Notes: generated from the letters alone by a model not told the origin. DNA of 64,000 nucleotides from Streptomyces sp. cg36 (GCF_041080675.1 NZ_CP163520.1:4092001-4156000); one strand, 5' to 3'; positions 51,790 through 61,062 are shown, counted from the stretch's first letter. Numbers and translations: made by a program.

Positions 51790-52345
51790 CCCACCCCGCC
51801 CGTTCCCTTAACCCTCCGGGGGTGGGGGGTGAGGGGGAAGGGGGTTTCCCGGGGCTGCGCCCCCGGCCCCCTGGCGGGGGCTGTGGCCCCTGCGCCCCGC
51901 TTTGGGGCTGGCGTCCCTTGGGTGGGTGGCTGGAGGTTGAAGGGCCTCTCCCGGGGGCTGCGGCCTTGAACCCCTGGCGGGGCCTGCGGCCCCTGCACCC
52001 CGGGCTGGCGCCCTCGGGTGGGTGGCTGGAGGTGGAAGGCGCATCTCCCGGGGGCTGCGCCCCCGAACCCCTGGCGGGGGCTGCGCCCCCGAACCCCTGG
52101 CGGGGGCTGCGGCCCCTACGCCCCGCTGCGGGGGCTGCGCCCCTGAAACCCCGGGTGGGGTGCCCTGAGTCCTGGGGTGGGGGTTGGGGGCGAAGGGGTT
52201 TCCCGGGGCTTCGCCCCGGACTCCCGGCAGGGCCTGCGGCCCCTGCGCCCCGCTCTGGGGCTTCGCCCCTGGGGCCCCGCTCCGGGGCCGAGCCGCCCCG
52301 CCCGGCAAAAAGGGGCCCGCCCGGCCCCACCGTGGGGCCGGGGCG
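51790..52345. repeat. Array of GC-rich palindromic repeats (block B)
   Basis: About 550 bases of the same GGGGCTGCGCCCCC/GGGGCTTCGCCCC hairpin-forming units as block A, here with CCTGGCGGGGGCTGCGGCC spacers and interspersed GGGTGGCTGGAGG pieces. It fills the gap between the PPOX gene start and the 3' end of the response regulator gene. No gene is supported within it. Confidence 0.82.
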
Positions 52346-52361
52346 GCACCCCACGTCCCGT

Positions 52362-53039
52362 CTAGTGCTTCTCCGCCTGGATTCTTGCCACGTATGCCGC
52401 CGCCTGGCTGCGGCGTTCCATGCCCAGCTTGGAGAGCAGGGACGATACGTAATTCTTGATCGTCTTTTCCGCCAGGTGCAGGCGTTCGCCGATCACTCGG
52501 TTCGTCAGGCCCTCGCCGATCAGGTCGAGGATCTTGCGTTCCTGCTCGGTGAGGTTGGCCAGGCGGTCGTCGCCCTTGGCCGAGCCGCCGTCGCGCAGGC
52601 GCTCCAGGACGCGGGCGGTGGCGACCGGGTCGAGCAGGGACTTGCCCGCCGCCACGTCGCGCACGGCCGAAAGCAGTTCGTTGCCGCGGATCGCCTTCAG
52701 GACATATCCGGACGCACCCGCCATGATCGCATCGAAGAGGGCCTCGTCATCGGCGAAGGAGGTCAACATCAGACATTTGATGTCCTCGTTCTGCGAGCGG
52801 ATCTCGCGGCAGACCTCCACACCGCTCCCGTCCGGCAGCCGGACGTCGAGCACGGCCACGTCCGGGCGGGTCGCCGGGATCCTGACCAGGGCATCCGCCA
52901 CGGTGCCGGCCTCGCCGACCACTTCGATGTCGTCCTCGACGGAGAGCATTTCGTGGACGCCGCGGCGGACCACTTCGTGGTCGTCGAGCAGGAATACGGT
53001 GATTTTGCCTGTTTCGCGCACGGAATCAGTCTCACACAT
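52362..53039 (-). CDS. LuxR-family response regulator, DevR-like
   Basis: A 225-residue protein from ATG 53039 with GGAAGAG just upstream. The receiver domain ([18 protein letters not shown]; phospho-acceptor in [28 protein letters not shown]) and C-terminal LuxR HTH ([20 protein letters not shown] and [20 protein letters not shown]) closely follow the DevR/DosR pattern known for oxygen or redox response. No kinase is adjacent, so it is an orphan or served from elsewhere. It diverges from the second keto-acid dehydrogenase operon. Confidence 0.88.
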   Translation of the reverse strand: MCETDSVRETGKITVFLLDDHEVVRRGVHEMLSVEDDIEVVGEAGTVADALVRIPATRPDVAVLDVRLPDGSGVEVCREIRSQNEDIKCLMLTSFADDEALFDAIMAGASGYVLKAIRGNELLSAVRDVAAGKSLLDPVATARVLERLRDGGSAKGDDRLANLTEQERKILDLIGEGLTNRVIGERLHLAEKTIKNYVSSLLSKLGMERRSQAAAYVARIQAEKH

Positions 53040-53148
53040 TCGCTCTTCCCGTGCCGCAGGTGACCGGGATAACGTGCCGTTGTTCCGGCGGCCTGCAAGG
53101 CTGTCATCAGTGCTGTGACCAGTGGTTGTTCCCCGCTTTCTCGATTTA

Positions 53149-53162
53149 CTTGGAAATCCAAG
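53149..53162. promoter_or_regulatory. Palindrome in divergent promoter
   Basis: CTTGG-AAAT-CCAAG lies in the 325-base gap between the DevR-like gene and the E1alpha gene. It may be an operator for either. The rest of the gap shows no gene. Confidence 0.4.
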
Positions 53163-53365
53163 CAAAATCGCAGGTCAAATGGGGTTTCGCAGTAATGCGC
53201 AGCACTGGGTAACGTGCCTATGACAGGGCGCTCGCCGGGGCACCTGTCACGCCTGATTCCCGGTGAGGCGCACCCACCCCCGTGCACCGCGACCGGAAGC
53301 AGGCGAGGAGCCGCAACTGGCCACACCGGCGAACCCGGGGGCCGGACAGACGGAGGAGCACGCAC

Positions 53366-54517
53366 GTGACCGTGGAGAGCACTGCCGCGCGCAAACCGCG
53401 ACGCAGCAGCAAGCGCACCGGTAGCAGCGCCGGGAAGGCTGTCGCCGACCCCCAGCTCGTACAGCTGCTGACGCCCGAGGGCCAGCGGGTCGAGCACCCT
53501 GACTACGACGTTGACCTGACCCCCGAAGAGCTGCGCGGGCTCTACCGCGACATGGTGCTGACCCGGCGCTTCGACGCCGAGGCCACCGCCCTGCAGCGCC
53601 AGGGCGAGCTGGGCCTGTGGGCCTCGCTGCTCGGCCAGGAGGCCGCCCAGATCGGCTCCGGCCGCGCCCTGCGCGACGACGACTACGTGTTCCCCACCTA
53701 CCGCGAGCACGGCGTGGCCTGGTGCCGCGGGGTCGACCCCACGAACCTGCTGGGCATGTTCCGTGGCGTCAACCACGGCGGCTGGGATCCCAACAGCAAC
53801 AATTTCCATCTGTACACGATCGTCATCGGCTCGCAGACGCTGCACGCCACCGGTTACGCCATGGGTGTGGCCAAGGACGGCGCGGACTCGGCCGTGATCG
53901 CGTACTTCGGTGACGGCGCCTCCAGCCAGGGCGACGTCGCGGAGTCGTTCACCTTCTCCGCCGTCTACAACGCCCCGGTCGTCTTCTTCTGCCAGAACAA
54001 CCAGTGGGCGATCTCCGAGCCGACCGAGAAGCAGACCCGGGTGCCGCTCTACCAGCGCGCCCAGGGCTACGGCTTCCCCGGCGTCCGGGTCGACGGCAAC
54101 GACGTGCTGGCGTGTCTGGCGGTGACCCGGTCCGCCCTGGAGCGGGCGCGGCGCGGCGAGGGCCCGACCCTGGTCGAGGCGTTCACGTACCGGATGGGCG
54201 CGCACACCACCTCCGACGACCCGACGAAGTACCGGGCCGACGAGGAGCGCGAGGCGTGGGAGGCGAAGGACCCGATCCTGCGCCTGAAGACCTACCTCGC
54301 CAACGAGGGGCACGCCGACGAGGCGTTCTTCGCCTCCCTGGAGGAGGAGTCGGAGACGCTCGGCAAGCGGGTCCGCGAGGCGGTGCGGGCGATGCCCGAC
54401 CCCGACCGGATGGCGATCTTCGAGAACATCTACGCCGACGGGCACGCGCTCGTCGACGAGGAGCGGGCCCAGTTCGCGGCCTACCAGGCGTCCTTCGCCG
54501 ACGGGGAGGGCAAGTAG
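53366..54517 (+). CDS. Keto-acid dehydrogenase E1 alpha subunit (copy 2)
   Basis: A 383-residue TPP-dependent subunit from GTG 53366 with GGAGGAG seven bases upstream. The lead of 25 residues is basic. The TPP motif starts GDGASSQGDVAESFTFS and ends FFCQNN; LLGQEAAQIGSGRAL and YRMGAHTTSDDPTKY are landmarks of pyruvate/branched-chain E1alpha. It is first in a tight E1alpha-E1beta-E2 operon. It differs clearly from the copy at 36599, so the two complexes probably differ in substrate or timing. Confidence 0.9.
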   Translation: MTVESTAARKPRRSSKRTGSSAGKAVADPQLVQLLTPEGQRVEHPDYDVDLTPEELRGLYRDMVLTRRFDAEATALQRQGELGLWASLLGQEAAQIGSGRALRDDDYVFPTYREHGVAWCRGVDPTNLLGMFRGVNHGGWDPNSNNFHLYTIVIGSQTLHATGYAMGVAKDGADSAVIAYFGDGASSQGDVAESFTFSAVYNAPVVFFCQNNQWAISEPTEKQTRVPLYQRAQGYGFPGVRVDGNDVLACLAVTRSALERARRGEGPTLVEAFTYRMGAHTTSDDPTKYRADEEREAWEAKDPILRLKTYLANEGHADEAFFASLEEESETLGKRVREAVRAMPDPDRMAIFENIYADGHALVDEERAQFAAYQASFADGEGK

Positions 54518-54519
54518 CC

Positions 54520-55500
54520 ATGACCGTACAGAAACTGCCCATCGCCAAGGCGATCAACGAGTCGCTGCGCAAGGCGATGGAGACCGACCCCAAGGTCCTC
54601 GTCATGGGCGAGGACGTCGGCAAGCTCGGCGGTGTCTTCCGGGTCACCGACGGGCTGCAGAAGGACTTCGGCGAGGGCCGGGTCATCGACACGCCGCTCG
54701 CCGAGTCCGGCATCGTCGGCACCGCGATCGGGCTGGCCCTGCGCGGCTACCGCCCGGTCGTGGAGATCCAGTTCGACGGCTTCGTCTTCCCGGCGTACGA
54801 CCAGATCGTCACCCAGCTCGCGAAGATGCACGCCCGCGCGCTCGGCAAGATCAAGCTTCCGGTCGTCGTCCGCATCCCCTACGGCGGCGGCATCGGCGCG
54901 GTCGAGCACCACAGCGAGTCCCCCGAGGCGCTCTTCGCGCACGTCCCCGGCCTCAAGGTGGTCTCGCCCTCCAACGCCTCCGACGCGTACTGGATGATGC
55001 AGCAGGCCATCCAGTCCGACGACCCGGTCATCTACTTCGAGCCCAAGCGGCGCTACTGGGACAAGGGCGAGGTCGACACCGAGGCCATCCCGGGTCCGCT
55101 GCACAAGGCCCGTACGGTCGTGGAGGGTTCGGACCTGACGCTGGTGGCGTACGGTCCGATGGTGAAGGTCTGCGCGGAGGCCGCCGCTGCCGCCGCCGAG
55201 GAGGGCAAGTCGATCGAGGTCGTGGACCTGCGGTCGATGTCCCCGATCGACTTCGACGCGGTCCAGGCGTCGGTGGAGAAGACCGGCCGCCTGGTCGTGG
55301 TCCACGAGGCGCCGGTGTTCTACGGCGCCGGCGCGGAGATCGCCGCGCGGATCTCCGAGCGCAGCTTCTACCACCTGGAGGCACCGGTGCTCAGGGTCGG
55401 CGGCTACCACGCCCCGTACCCGCCGGCCCGCCTGGAGGAGGAGTACCTGCCGGGTCTGGACCGGGTGCTCGACGCCGTCGACCGCTCGCTGGCGTACTGA
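54520..55500 (+). CDS. Keto-acid dehydrogenase E1 beta subunit (copy 2)
   Basis: A 326-residue subunit starting two bases after the E1alpha stop. Features are MGEDVGKLGGVFRVTDGL, VIDTPLAESGIVGTAIGLAL, VRIPYGGGIGAVEHHSES and the C-terminal EVVDLRSMSPIDFDAVQ with VVHEAPVFYGAGAEI. This is the normal length and layout of the beta partner. Confidence 0.92.
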   Translation: MTVQKLPIAKAINESLRKAMETDPKVLVMGEDVGKLGGVFRVTDGLQKDFGEGRVIDTPLAESGIVGTAIGLALRGYRPVVEIQFDGFVFPAYDQIVTQLAKMHARALGKIKLPVVVRIPYGGGIGAVEHHSESPEALFAHVPGLKVVSPSNASDAYWMMQQAIQSDDPVIYFEPKRRYWDKGEVDTEAIPGPLHKARTVVEGSDLTLVAYGPMVKVCAEAAAAAAEEGKSIEVVDLRSMSPIDFDAVQASVEKTGRLVVVHEAPVFYGAGAEIAARISERSFYHLEAPVLRVGGYHAPYPPARLEEEYLPGLDRVLDAVDRSLAY

Positions 55501-55508
55501 GGAGTCCC

Positions 55509-56906
55509 GTGACCATGACTGAAACTTCCGCCCGCTTCCGCGAGTTCAAGATGCCGGACGTCGGCGAGGGGCTCACCGAGGCGGAGATCCTCAAGTGGTA
55601 CGTCCAGCCCGGTGACACCGTCACCGACGGCCAGGTCGTGTGCGAGGTCGAGACGGCGAAGGCGGCCGTCGAGCTGCCCATCCCGTTCGACGGCGTGGTG
55701 CACGAGCTGCGCTTTCCCGAGGGCACCACGGTGGACGTCGGCGAGGTGATCATCTCGGTGGACGTGGCCCCGGGCTCCGGTGAGCCGGCCGCCGAGGCCG
55801 CCGCCCCCGCCCAGGCCCCCGTCGCCGAGGCGCCCGCCGAGCCGGAGGAGCCCAAGGGCCGCCAGCCCGTCCTCGTCGGCTACGGCGTCGCCGAGTCCTC
55901 CACCAAGCGCCGCCCGCGCAAGGGGGCCCAGGTCCCCTCGCAGGCCGCCGCCGCGGTGCAGGCCGAGCTGAACGGCCACGGCGCCGCCCCGGCCGCCAAG
56001 CCGCTGGCCAAGCCGCCGGTCCGCAAGCTCGCCAAGGACCTCGGCATCGATCTGGCGACCGTCGTTCCGACCGGCCCGGACGGGATCATCACCCGCGAGG
56101 ACATCCACGCGGCGGCGGCTCCGGTGGCCGCGCCGGTGGCCGAGCCCGCCGGTGTTTCACGTGAAACAACTCCCGCGCCCGTCGCGGCCGTTGTCCCCGC
56201 CGGTGCGCGCGAGACCCGTATCCCCATCAAGGGCGTACGGAAGGCGACCGCGCAGGCGATGATCGGCTCGGCGTTCACCGCGCCGCACGTCACCGAGTTC
56301 GTGACGGTGGACGTCACGCGCACGATGAAGCTGGTCGAGGAGCTGAAGGCGGACAAGGACATGGCGGGGCTGCGGGTCAATCCGCTGCTGCTCATCGCCA
56401 AGGCCCTGCTCGTCGCGATCAAGCGCAACCCCGACGTCAACGCGGCGTGGGACGAGGCGGCGCAGGAGATCGTCCTCAAGCACTATGTGAACCTGGGCAT
56501 CGCGGCGGCCACTCCGCGCGGGCTGATCGTGCCGAACATCAAGGACGCGCACGACAAGACGCTGCCGCAGCTCGCGGCGGAGCTCGGCGAACTGGTGGCG
56601 ACGGCCCGCGAGGGCAAGACGTCCCCGGCGGCCATGCAGGGCGGCACCGTCACCATCACCAACGTCGGCGTCTTCGGCGTCGACACGGGTACGCCGATCC
56701 TCAACCCGGGCGAGTCCGCGATCCTGGCGGTCGGTGCGATCAAGCTCCAGCCGTGGGTCCACAAGGGCAAGGTGAAGCCCCGTCAGGTCACCACGCTGGC
56801 GCTGTCGTTCGACCACCGGCTGGTCGACGGCGAGCTCGGCTCCAAGGTGCTGGCCGATGTGGCGGCGATCCTGGAGCAGCCCAAGCGGCTGATCACCTGG
56901 GCGTAG
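55509..56906 (+). CDS. Dihydrolipoamide acyltransferase E2 (copy 2)
   Basis: A 465-residue E2 from GTG 55509 (GGAG four bases before; ATG 55515 is two codons later). The lipoyl domain has K51 (EVETAKAAVEL), the subunit-binding domain reads PPVRKLAKDLGIDLATVVP, and the catalytic domain ends SFDHRLVDGELGSKV with the HxxxDG active site. Between the last two domains the linker residues VSRET are encoded by a perfect parS site, so this flexible segment has a second, non-coding function. No E3 gene follows; terminator hairpins do. Confidence 0.93.
   Translation: MTMTETSARFREFKMPDVGEGLTEAEILKWYVQPGDTVTDGQVVCEVETAKAAVELPIPFDGVVHELRFPEGTTVDVGEVIISVDVAPGSGEPAAEAAAPAQAPVAEAPAEPEEPKGRQPVLVGYGVAESSTKRRPRKGAQVPSQAAAAVQAELNGHGAAPAAKPLAKPPVRKLAKDLGIDLATVVPTGPDGIITREDIHAAAAPVAAPVAEPAGVSRETTPAPVAAVVPAGARETRIPIKGVRKATAQAMIGSAFTAPHVTEFVTVDVTRTMKLVEELKADKDMAGLRVNPLLLIAKALLVAIKRNPDVNAAWDEAAQEIVLKHYVNLGIAAATPRGLIVPNIKDAHDKTLPQLAAELGELVATAREGKTSPAAMQGGTVTITNVGVFGVDTGTPILNPGESAILAVGAIKLQPWVHKGKVKPRQVTTLALSFDHRLVDGELGSKVLADVAAILEQPKRLITWA
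56153..56168. other. parS site inside the E2 coding sequence
   Basis: Perfect TGTTTCACGTGAAACA within codons of the inter-domain linker of E2 copy 2 (about residues 215-220). Intragenic parS sites are known; keeping it in a linker avoids harming a folded domain. Confidence 0.93.
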
Positions 56907-56920
56907 CCGCCCCGGTCGTA

Positions 56921-56954
56921 CGTGCCCCCGGACGCCTCGGCGCCCGGGGGCACG
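56921..56954 (+). terminator. Terminator hairpin after E2 copy 2
   Basis: CGTGCCCCCGG (56921-56931) pairs with CCGGGGGCACG (56944-56954), 15 bases after the E2 stop. There is no T-run, as is usual for high-GC actinobacterial terminators. Confidence 0.6.
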
Positions 56955-56987
56955 AGCGTTGCGCGCCGGCGCCACCGGCGCGCGCGG

Positions 56988-57015
56988 AGGGGCGTTCCGG
57001 CATCCGGACGCCCCT
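56988..57015 (+). terminator. Second terminator hairpin
   Basis: AGGGGCGT pairs with ACGCCCCT around a CCGG-containing loop and is followed by TTTCTC. With the upstream hairpin it isolates the GntR gene from the E2 operon. Confidence 0.6.
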
Positions 57016-57050
57016 TTCTCCTGCGCATCTGTTGTATCTATCCTGTGCGC

Positions 57051-57734
57051 ATGCCACCCGCTCCCGCCTCCGCCGAGCCCCGCGCCGCCTCCGCCCCCAA
57101 GCAGCCGCCCGCCGCCGACCGCGTGTACATGCACGTCAAACAAGCCGTGCTCGACCGGCGTTACGAGGGCGGGACACTGCTCACCGAGGGCGAGCTCGCC
57201 GAGGCCGTCGGGGTGTCGCGCACCCCCGTGCGCGAGGCCCTGCTCAAGCTCGAAGTGGAGGGGCTGATCCGGCTCTACCCCAAGAAGGGCGCGCTGGTGC
57301 TGGCCGTCTCCGCGCAGGAGACCGCCGACGTGGTGGAGACCCGGCTGCTGGTCGAGGAGTTCGCGGTGCGCCGGGCCGTGCCCGCCCCGTCCCGGCTGAT
57401 CGAGCGGCTCGAAGCGCTCCTGGAGGAGCAGAAGGCCAACGCGGCGGCGGGCGACCTCGCGGCCGTCGCGGTCACCGACCGCTGCTTCCACGCCGAGATC
57501 GTCCGCAACGCCGGGAACGACATCCTCTCCCGGCTCTACGACCAGATGCGCGACCGGCAACTGCGGATGGGCGTGGCCGTGATGCACGCCCAGCCCGACC
57601 GGATCGCCAAGAACATCGTCGAGCACGAGGAGATGCTGAACGCGATCCGCGCCGGGGACGGCGAGCTGGCCGCGCACTGTGTGCGCCAGCATCTGAGCTG
57701 GGTCAAGGTCCTGGTCAGGGGGGAGGAACGATGA
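57051..57734 (+). CDS. GntR-family transcriptional regulator (FadR/FCD type)
   Basis: A 227-residue protein from ATG 57051. The winged HTH reads LTEGELAEAVGVSRTPVREA and LLKLEVEGLIRLYPKKGALV. The FCD effector domain has ETRLLVEEFAVRRAV, CFHAEIVRNAGN and IVEHEEMLNAIRAGDGELA, with the acidic/histidine positions of metal- or acid-binding FCD proteins. It overlaps the MFS gene by ATGA and probably represses this small operon until a small organic acid is present. The ATG lies close to a TTGTATCTAT promoter-like patch, so the leader is short. Confidence 0.9.
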   Translation: MPPAPASAEPRAASAPKQPPAADRVYMHVKQAVLDRRYEGGTLLTEGELAEAVGVSRTPVREALLKLEVEGLIRLYPKKGALVLAVSAQETADVVETRLLVEEFAVRRAVPAPSRLIERLEALLEEQKANAAAGDLAAVAVTDRCFHAEIVRNAGNDILSRLYDQMRDRQLRMGVAVMHAQPDRIAKNIVEHEEMLNAIRAGDGELAAHCVRQHLSWVKVLVRGEER

Positions 57735-59206
57735 GTTCCGCCGCATCCGGAGCCACTCCCGAACCGGGCCCGGAACCGATACCCGAACCGGGACGGATGT
57801 CCGAGCCGGGCCCGGGATCCAGGTCCGAGCCGGGCCCGGAACCGCTACCCGACCGCACCGCCCCCACCCCCGGCACCGCCCCCACCCCCGGCACCGCCCC
57901 CGCCCCCGTGGCCCCCGCCGCCGCGCTGCCGGGCGATCCCCCCGGCGGGCGCCGGGCCGCGCTGGTGTGGGGCATCGGCGTGGGCGTCTACTTCGTCGCC
58001 GTCATCTTCCGCACCAGCCTGGGCGTGGCCGGACTCGACGCCGCCGACCGCTTCGACGTCAACGCCTCGGCGCTGTCCACCTTCTCCATACTCCAGCTGC
58101 TGGTCTACGCGGGCATGCAGATACCCGTCGGCCTGATGGTCGACCGGCTGGGCACCAAGAAGGTACTCACCCTCGGGGTCGTGCTGTTCACCGCCGGACA
58201 GCTCGGCTTCGCGCTCTCCCCCTCGTACGGCACGGCCCTGGCCTCCCGCGCGCTGCTCGGCTGCGGCGACGCCATGACGTTCATCAGCGTGCTGCGGCTC
58301 GGCTCGCGGTGGTTCCCGGCCCGGCGCGGCCCGCTGATCGGCCAGGTCGCGGCCCTCTTCGGGATGGCGGGCAACCTGGTCTCCACCATCTTCATCGCCC
58401 GCGCCCTGCACGACCTCGGCTGGACCACCACGTTCGTGGGCAGTTCGCTGGCCGGAGCGGTGGTGCTGGTGCTGCTCCTGCTGTTCCTGCGCGACCACCC
58501 CGAGGGCCACGAGCCCGCGCCGGTGCGGCACGCCGGAGCCGCCTACGTACGCCGCCAGATCGCCGAGTCCTGGCGCGAGCCGGGCACCCGGCTCGGCATG
58601 TGGGTGCACTTCACCACCCAGTTCCCGGCGATGGTCTTCCTGCTGCTGTGGGGCATGCCGTTCCTGGTCGAGGCGCAGGGCCACTCGCGCGGGGTGGCGG
58701 GCGAGCTGCTGACGCTGGTCGTGCTCTCCAACATGGTGGTGGGGCTGGTGTACGGGCAGGTCATCGCGCGCCACCACGCGGCCCGGCTGCCGCTGGCGCT
58801 CGGCACGGTCGGGGCGACCGCCCTGCTGTGGGCCGCCGCCATCGCCTATCCGGCGCCGCACACCCCGATGTGGCTGCTGATCACGCTCTGCGTGGTGCTG
58901 GGCGCCTGCGGCCCGGCGTCGATGATCGGGTTCGACTTCTCCCGCCCGGCCAATCCGCCCGAGCGCCAGGGCACCGCCTCCGGCATCACCAACATGGGCG
59001 GCTTCGTCGCGTCGATGACGACGCTGCTCGCCGTCGGCGTGCTGCTGGACGCGACGGGGGACAACTACCGGATCGCGTTCTCCTCGGTGTTCTTCCTGGA
59101 GGCGCTCGGGGTGGCGCAGATCCTGCGGCTGCGGGCGCGCGCGGCGCACCGCGAGCGGGACCATCTGGTGGCGAGCCGGGTGGAGGCGGTGCACGTACCG
59201 GCGTGA
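57731..59206 (+). CDS. Major facilitator superfamily transporter
   Basis: A 491-residue transporter with about 12 membrane helices after an unusual 75-residue Pro/Glu/Gly-rich cytoplasmic lead. The MFS loop motif appears as GLMVDRLGTKKVL after helix 2. Other features are LASRALLGCGDAMTFISVLR and RPANPPERQGTASGITNMGGF. It resembles nitrate/sugar-acid-type MFS carriers, but the substrate cannot be told. Coupled to the GntR regulator, which presumably senses the carried molecule. Confidence 0.85.
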   Translation: MSSAASGATPEPGPEPIPEPGRMSEPGPGSRSEPGPEPLPDRTAPTPGTAPTPGTAPAPVAPAAALPGDPPGGRRAALVWGIGVGVYFVAVIFRTSLGVAGLDAADRFDVNASALSTFSILQLLVYAGMQIPVGLMVDRLGTKKVLTLGVVLFTAGQLGFALSPSYGTALASRALLGCGDAMTFISVLRLGSRWFPARRGPLIGQVAALFGMAGNLVSTIFIARALHDLGWTTTFVGSSLAGAVVLVLLLLFLRDHPEGHEPAPVRHAGAAYVRRQIAESWREPGTRLGMWVHFTTQFPAMVFLLLWGMPFLVEAQGHSRGVAGELLTLVVLSNMVVGLVYGQVIARHHAARLPLALGTVGATALLWAAAIAYPAPHTPMWLLITLCVVLGACGPASMIGFDFSRPANPPERQGTASGITNMGGFVASMTTLLAVGVLLDATGDNYRIAFSSVFFLEALGVAQILRLRARAAHRERDHLVASRVEAVHVPA

Positions 59207-59317
59207 GCCGCCCGAGGGGGCGCGCGGTGTGCGACGGATGCGTGGAAGGGCCCGGTGCGCGGGCGGGGAGTGCCGGTGCCCGGGGCCGCACGGCGCGCAC
59301 GGCGCCCGGCGGGGCGC

Positions 59318-60142
59318 CTACGGCGTGACCGCGAACTCCCGCAGGATCGCCGCCGCCAGCTCCTGGTCGCCCTCGGTCTTCACCCGGTCCGCCACCGCGC
59401 GCGGGCGCACCCGTCCGCAGGCGAGCCGCACGTACGTCTCCCAGTCCAGCGCGATCGTGGCGAGCGGGCCGAGGGAGGGCGCGCCGTCGATCGTGCCGTG
59501 CCCCTCGGCGTCGACCCGGACCGTACGCAGGAACTCGACCGGCCCGTGGATGTCGAAGACCACCGCCGAGTTCGGCGGGGCGCCCGCGTCCTTGGCGACC
59601 ACCTTGGGCAAGGCGTGCAGCAGGATGTCCCGGGTCACGTACGCGCCCGGCGAGTCCAGGTTGCCCGGCCGGTTCAGCGCCCAGCGCAGGTCCTGCTCGT
59701 GCACCCACACGTCGAACGCCCGCATCCGCAGCGCCAGTTCCAGGGTCTGCTCGGCGCCGAGGGGGGCGCGGACCATGGTCTCGGGGGCGCGGGTCTCGTT
59801 GCGCAGCTTCCGGGCCCGGCGGATCAGCGTGTACTCCAGCTCCGACGTCATCTCCGGCGCCGTGTGGTGCCGGCGCACATCGACCTGCATCTCCATGTAG
59901 CGGGCGAACTCGCTCTGTACGTGGTAGAGATCGCGCGGCAGCGTGTGGATCGGACGCGGGTCGCCCAGCTGCTCGCACTCCATGCCGATGATGTGCGACA
60001 CGATGTCGCGCACCGACCAGGCCGGGCACGGCGTGGCCCGGTTCCACTCCCCCTCGACGAGCGGCATCACCAGCTCGGATATCGCCTCGATGGAGTGGGT
60101 CCAGGCGTCGGCGTAGGTCTGGAGGCTGGGATGGACGGTCAC
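59318..60142 (-). CDS. Maleylpyruvate isomerase-family mycothiol-dependent enzyme
   Basis: A 274-residue protein from GTG 60142 with GAGGGG four bases upstream. The DinB-like N-terminal bundle has WNRATPCPAWSVRDIVSHIIGM with the metal-binding histidine, and MRAFDVWVHEQDLRWAL carries the second histidine motif. The C-terminal SCP2-like part includes VVFDIHGPVEFLRTVRVD. Mycothiol is the main thiol of actinobacteria; the actual substrate is unknown. It diverges from the amidase gene. Confidence 0.85.
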   Translation of the reverse strand: MTVHPSLQTYADAWTHSIEAISELVMPLVEGEWNRATPCPAWSVRDIVSHIIGMECEQLGDPRPIHTLPRDLYHVQSEFARYMEMQVDVRRHHTAPEMTSELEYTLIRRARKLRNETRAPETMVRAPLGAEQTLELALRMRAFDVWVHEQDLRWALNRPGNLDSPGAYVTRDILLHALPKVVAKDAGAPPNSAVVFDIHGPVEFLRTVRVDAEGHGTIDGAPSLGPLATIALDWETYVRLACGRVRPRAVADRVKTEGDQELAAAILREFAVTP

Positions 60143-60282
60143 GGGACCCCTCGGCGGTTCTGTACGTACGCGGGCTGGGCGCTGTGGCAGTTAAGTTACG
60201 CTGCCGAAAGGCACCCCGGCAGTGCTTTCGTGTGACGATCGTAGGCCCGTGTTGACGACTCGAGTGCCAGGACGGTGGTAGT

Positions 60283-61062
60283 GTGCGCGCCTCCCTCATC
60301 CAATTCGGCGTGGACCAGCGGGAATCAGTGGATTCGCGCAGGCAGCGGGCGGCCTCGCTGGTGCGCGAGCAGCGCGGCGCGGATCTGGTGGTGCTGCCCG
60401 AGCTGTGGACGGTGGGCGCGTTCGCCTACGAGAGCTTCGCGGAGCACGCCGAGCCGGTTCCTGACGGGCCGACGCATGAGGTCATGTCAAAGGCGGCCCG
60501 GGACGCGGGCGTCTGGCTGCACGCGGGTTCGGTGCCCGAGCGGGGCGCGGACGGCGCCCTCTACAACACCTCGCTGGTCTTCACGCCGGAGGGCGAGCTC
60601 GCCGCCGCCTACCGCAAGATCCACCGCTTCGGCTTCGACCAGGGCGAGGCCGTCCTGATGGGCGCGGGCACGGAGCTGGTCACGGTCGCCCTGCCCGGCA
60701 CCACGCTGGGCCTGGCCACCTGCTACGACCTGCGCTTCCCCGAACTGTTCCGGGGCCTGGTGGACGCGGGCGCCCAGCTCTTCGTGATCCCGGCGGGCTG
60801 GCCCGCCCGGCGCCGCGAGCACTGGACGCTGCTGGCCCGGGCCCGCGCGGTCGAGGACCAGTCCTACGTACTGGCCTGCGGCACCGCCGGCACCCACGCG
60901 GACGTCCCGCAGGCGGGACACAGCATCGTCGTCGACCCCTGGGGCGAGGTGCTGGCGGAGGCGGGCGGGGCCGAGGAGGTCCTCACGGTCGACCTGGACC
61001 TGTCCCGGGTGGCGACGACCCGGGAGCAGTTCCCGGCCCTGAAGGACCGCAGACTGGGGTGA
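60283..61062 (+). CDS. Carbon-nitrogen hydrolase (nitrilase superfamily)
   Basis: A 259-residue amidase-type protein from GTG 60283. The catalytic triad is visible: E40 (VVLPELW), K112 (AYRKIHRFG) and C147 (LATCYDLRFPELF). Members hydrolyse omega-amides or related C-N bonds. The last part has HSIVVDPWGEVLAEAG. No signal peptide. The 140-base gap before it contains the divergent promoters. The substrate is unknown. Confidence 0.9.
   Translation: MRASLIQFGVDQRESVDSRRQRAASLVREQRGADLVVLPELWTVGAFAYESFAEHAEPVPDGPTHEVMSKAARDAGVWLHAGSVPERGADGALYNTSLVFTPEGELAAAYRKIHRFGFDQGEAVLMGAGTELVTVALPGTTLGLATCYDLRFPELFRGLVDAGAQLFVIPAGWPARRREHWTLLARARAVEDQSYVLACGTAGTHADVPQAGHSIVVDPWGEVLAEAGGAEEVLTVDLDLSRVATTREQFPALKDRRLG

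Noticed and set aside
44821..52345. CRISPR array
   Set aside because: The repeats are direct, GC-rich, without unique spacers of constant length, and no cas genes are present anywhere in the window.
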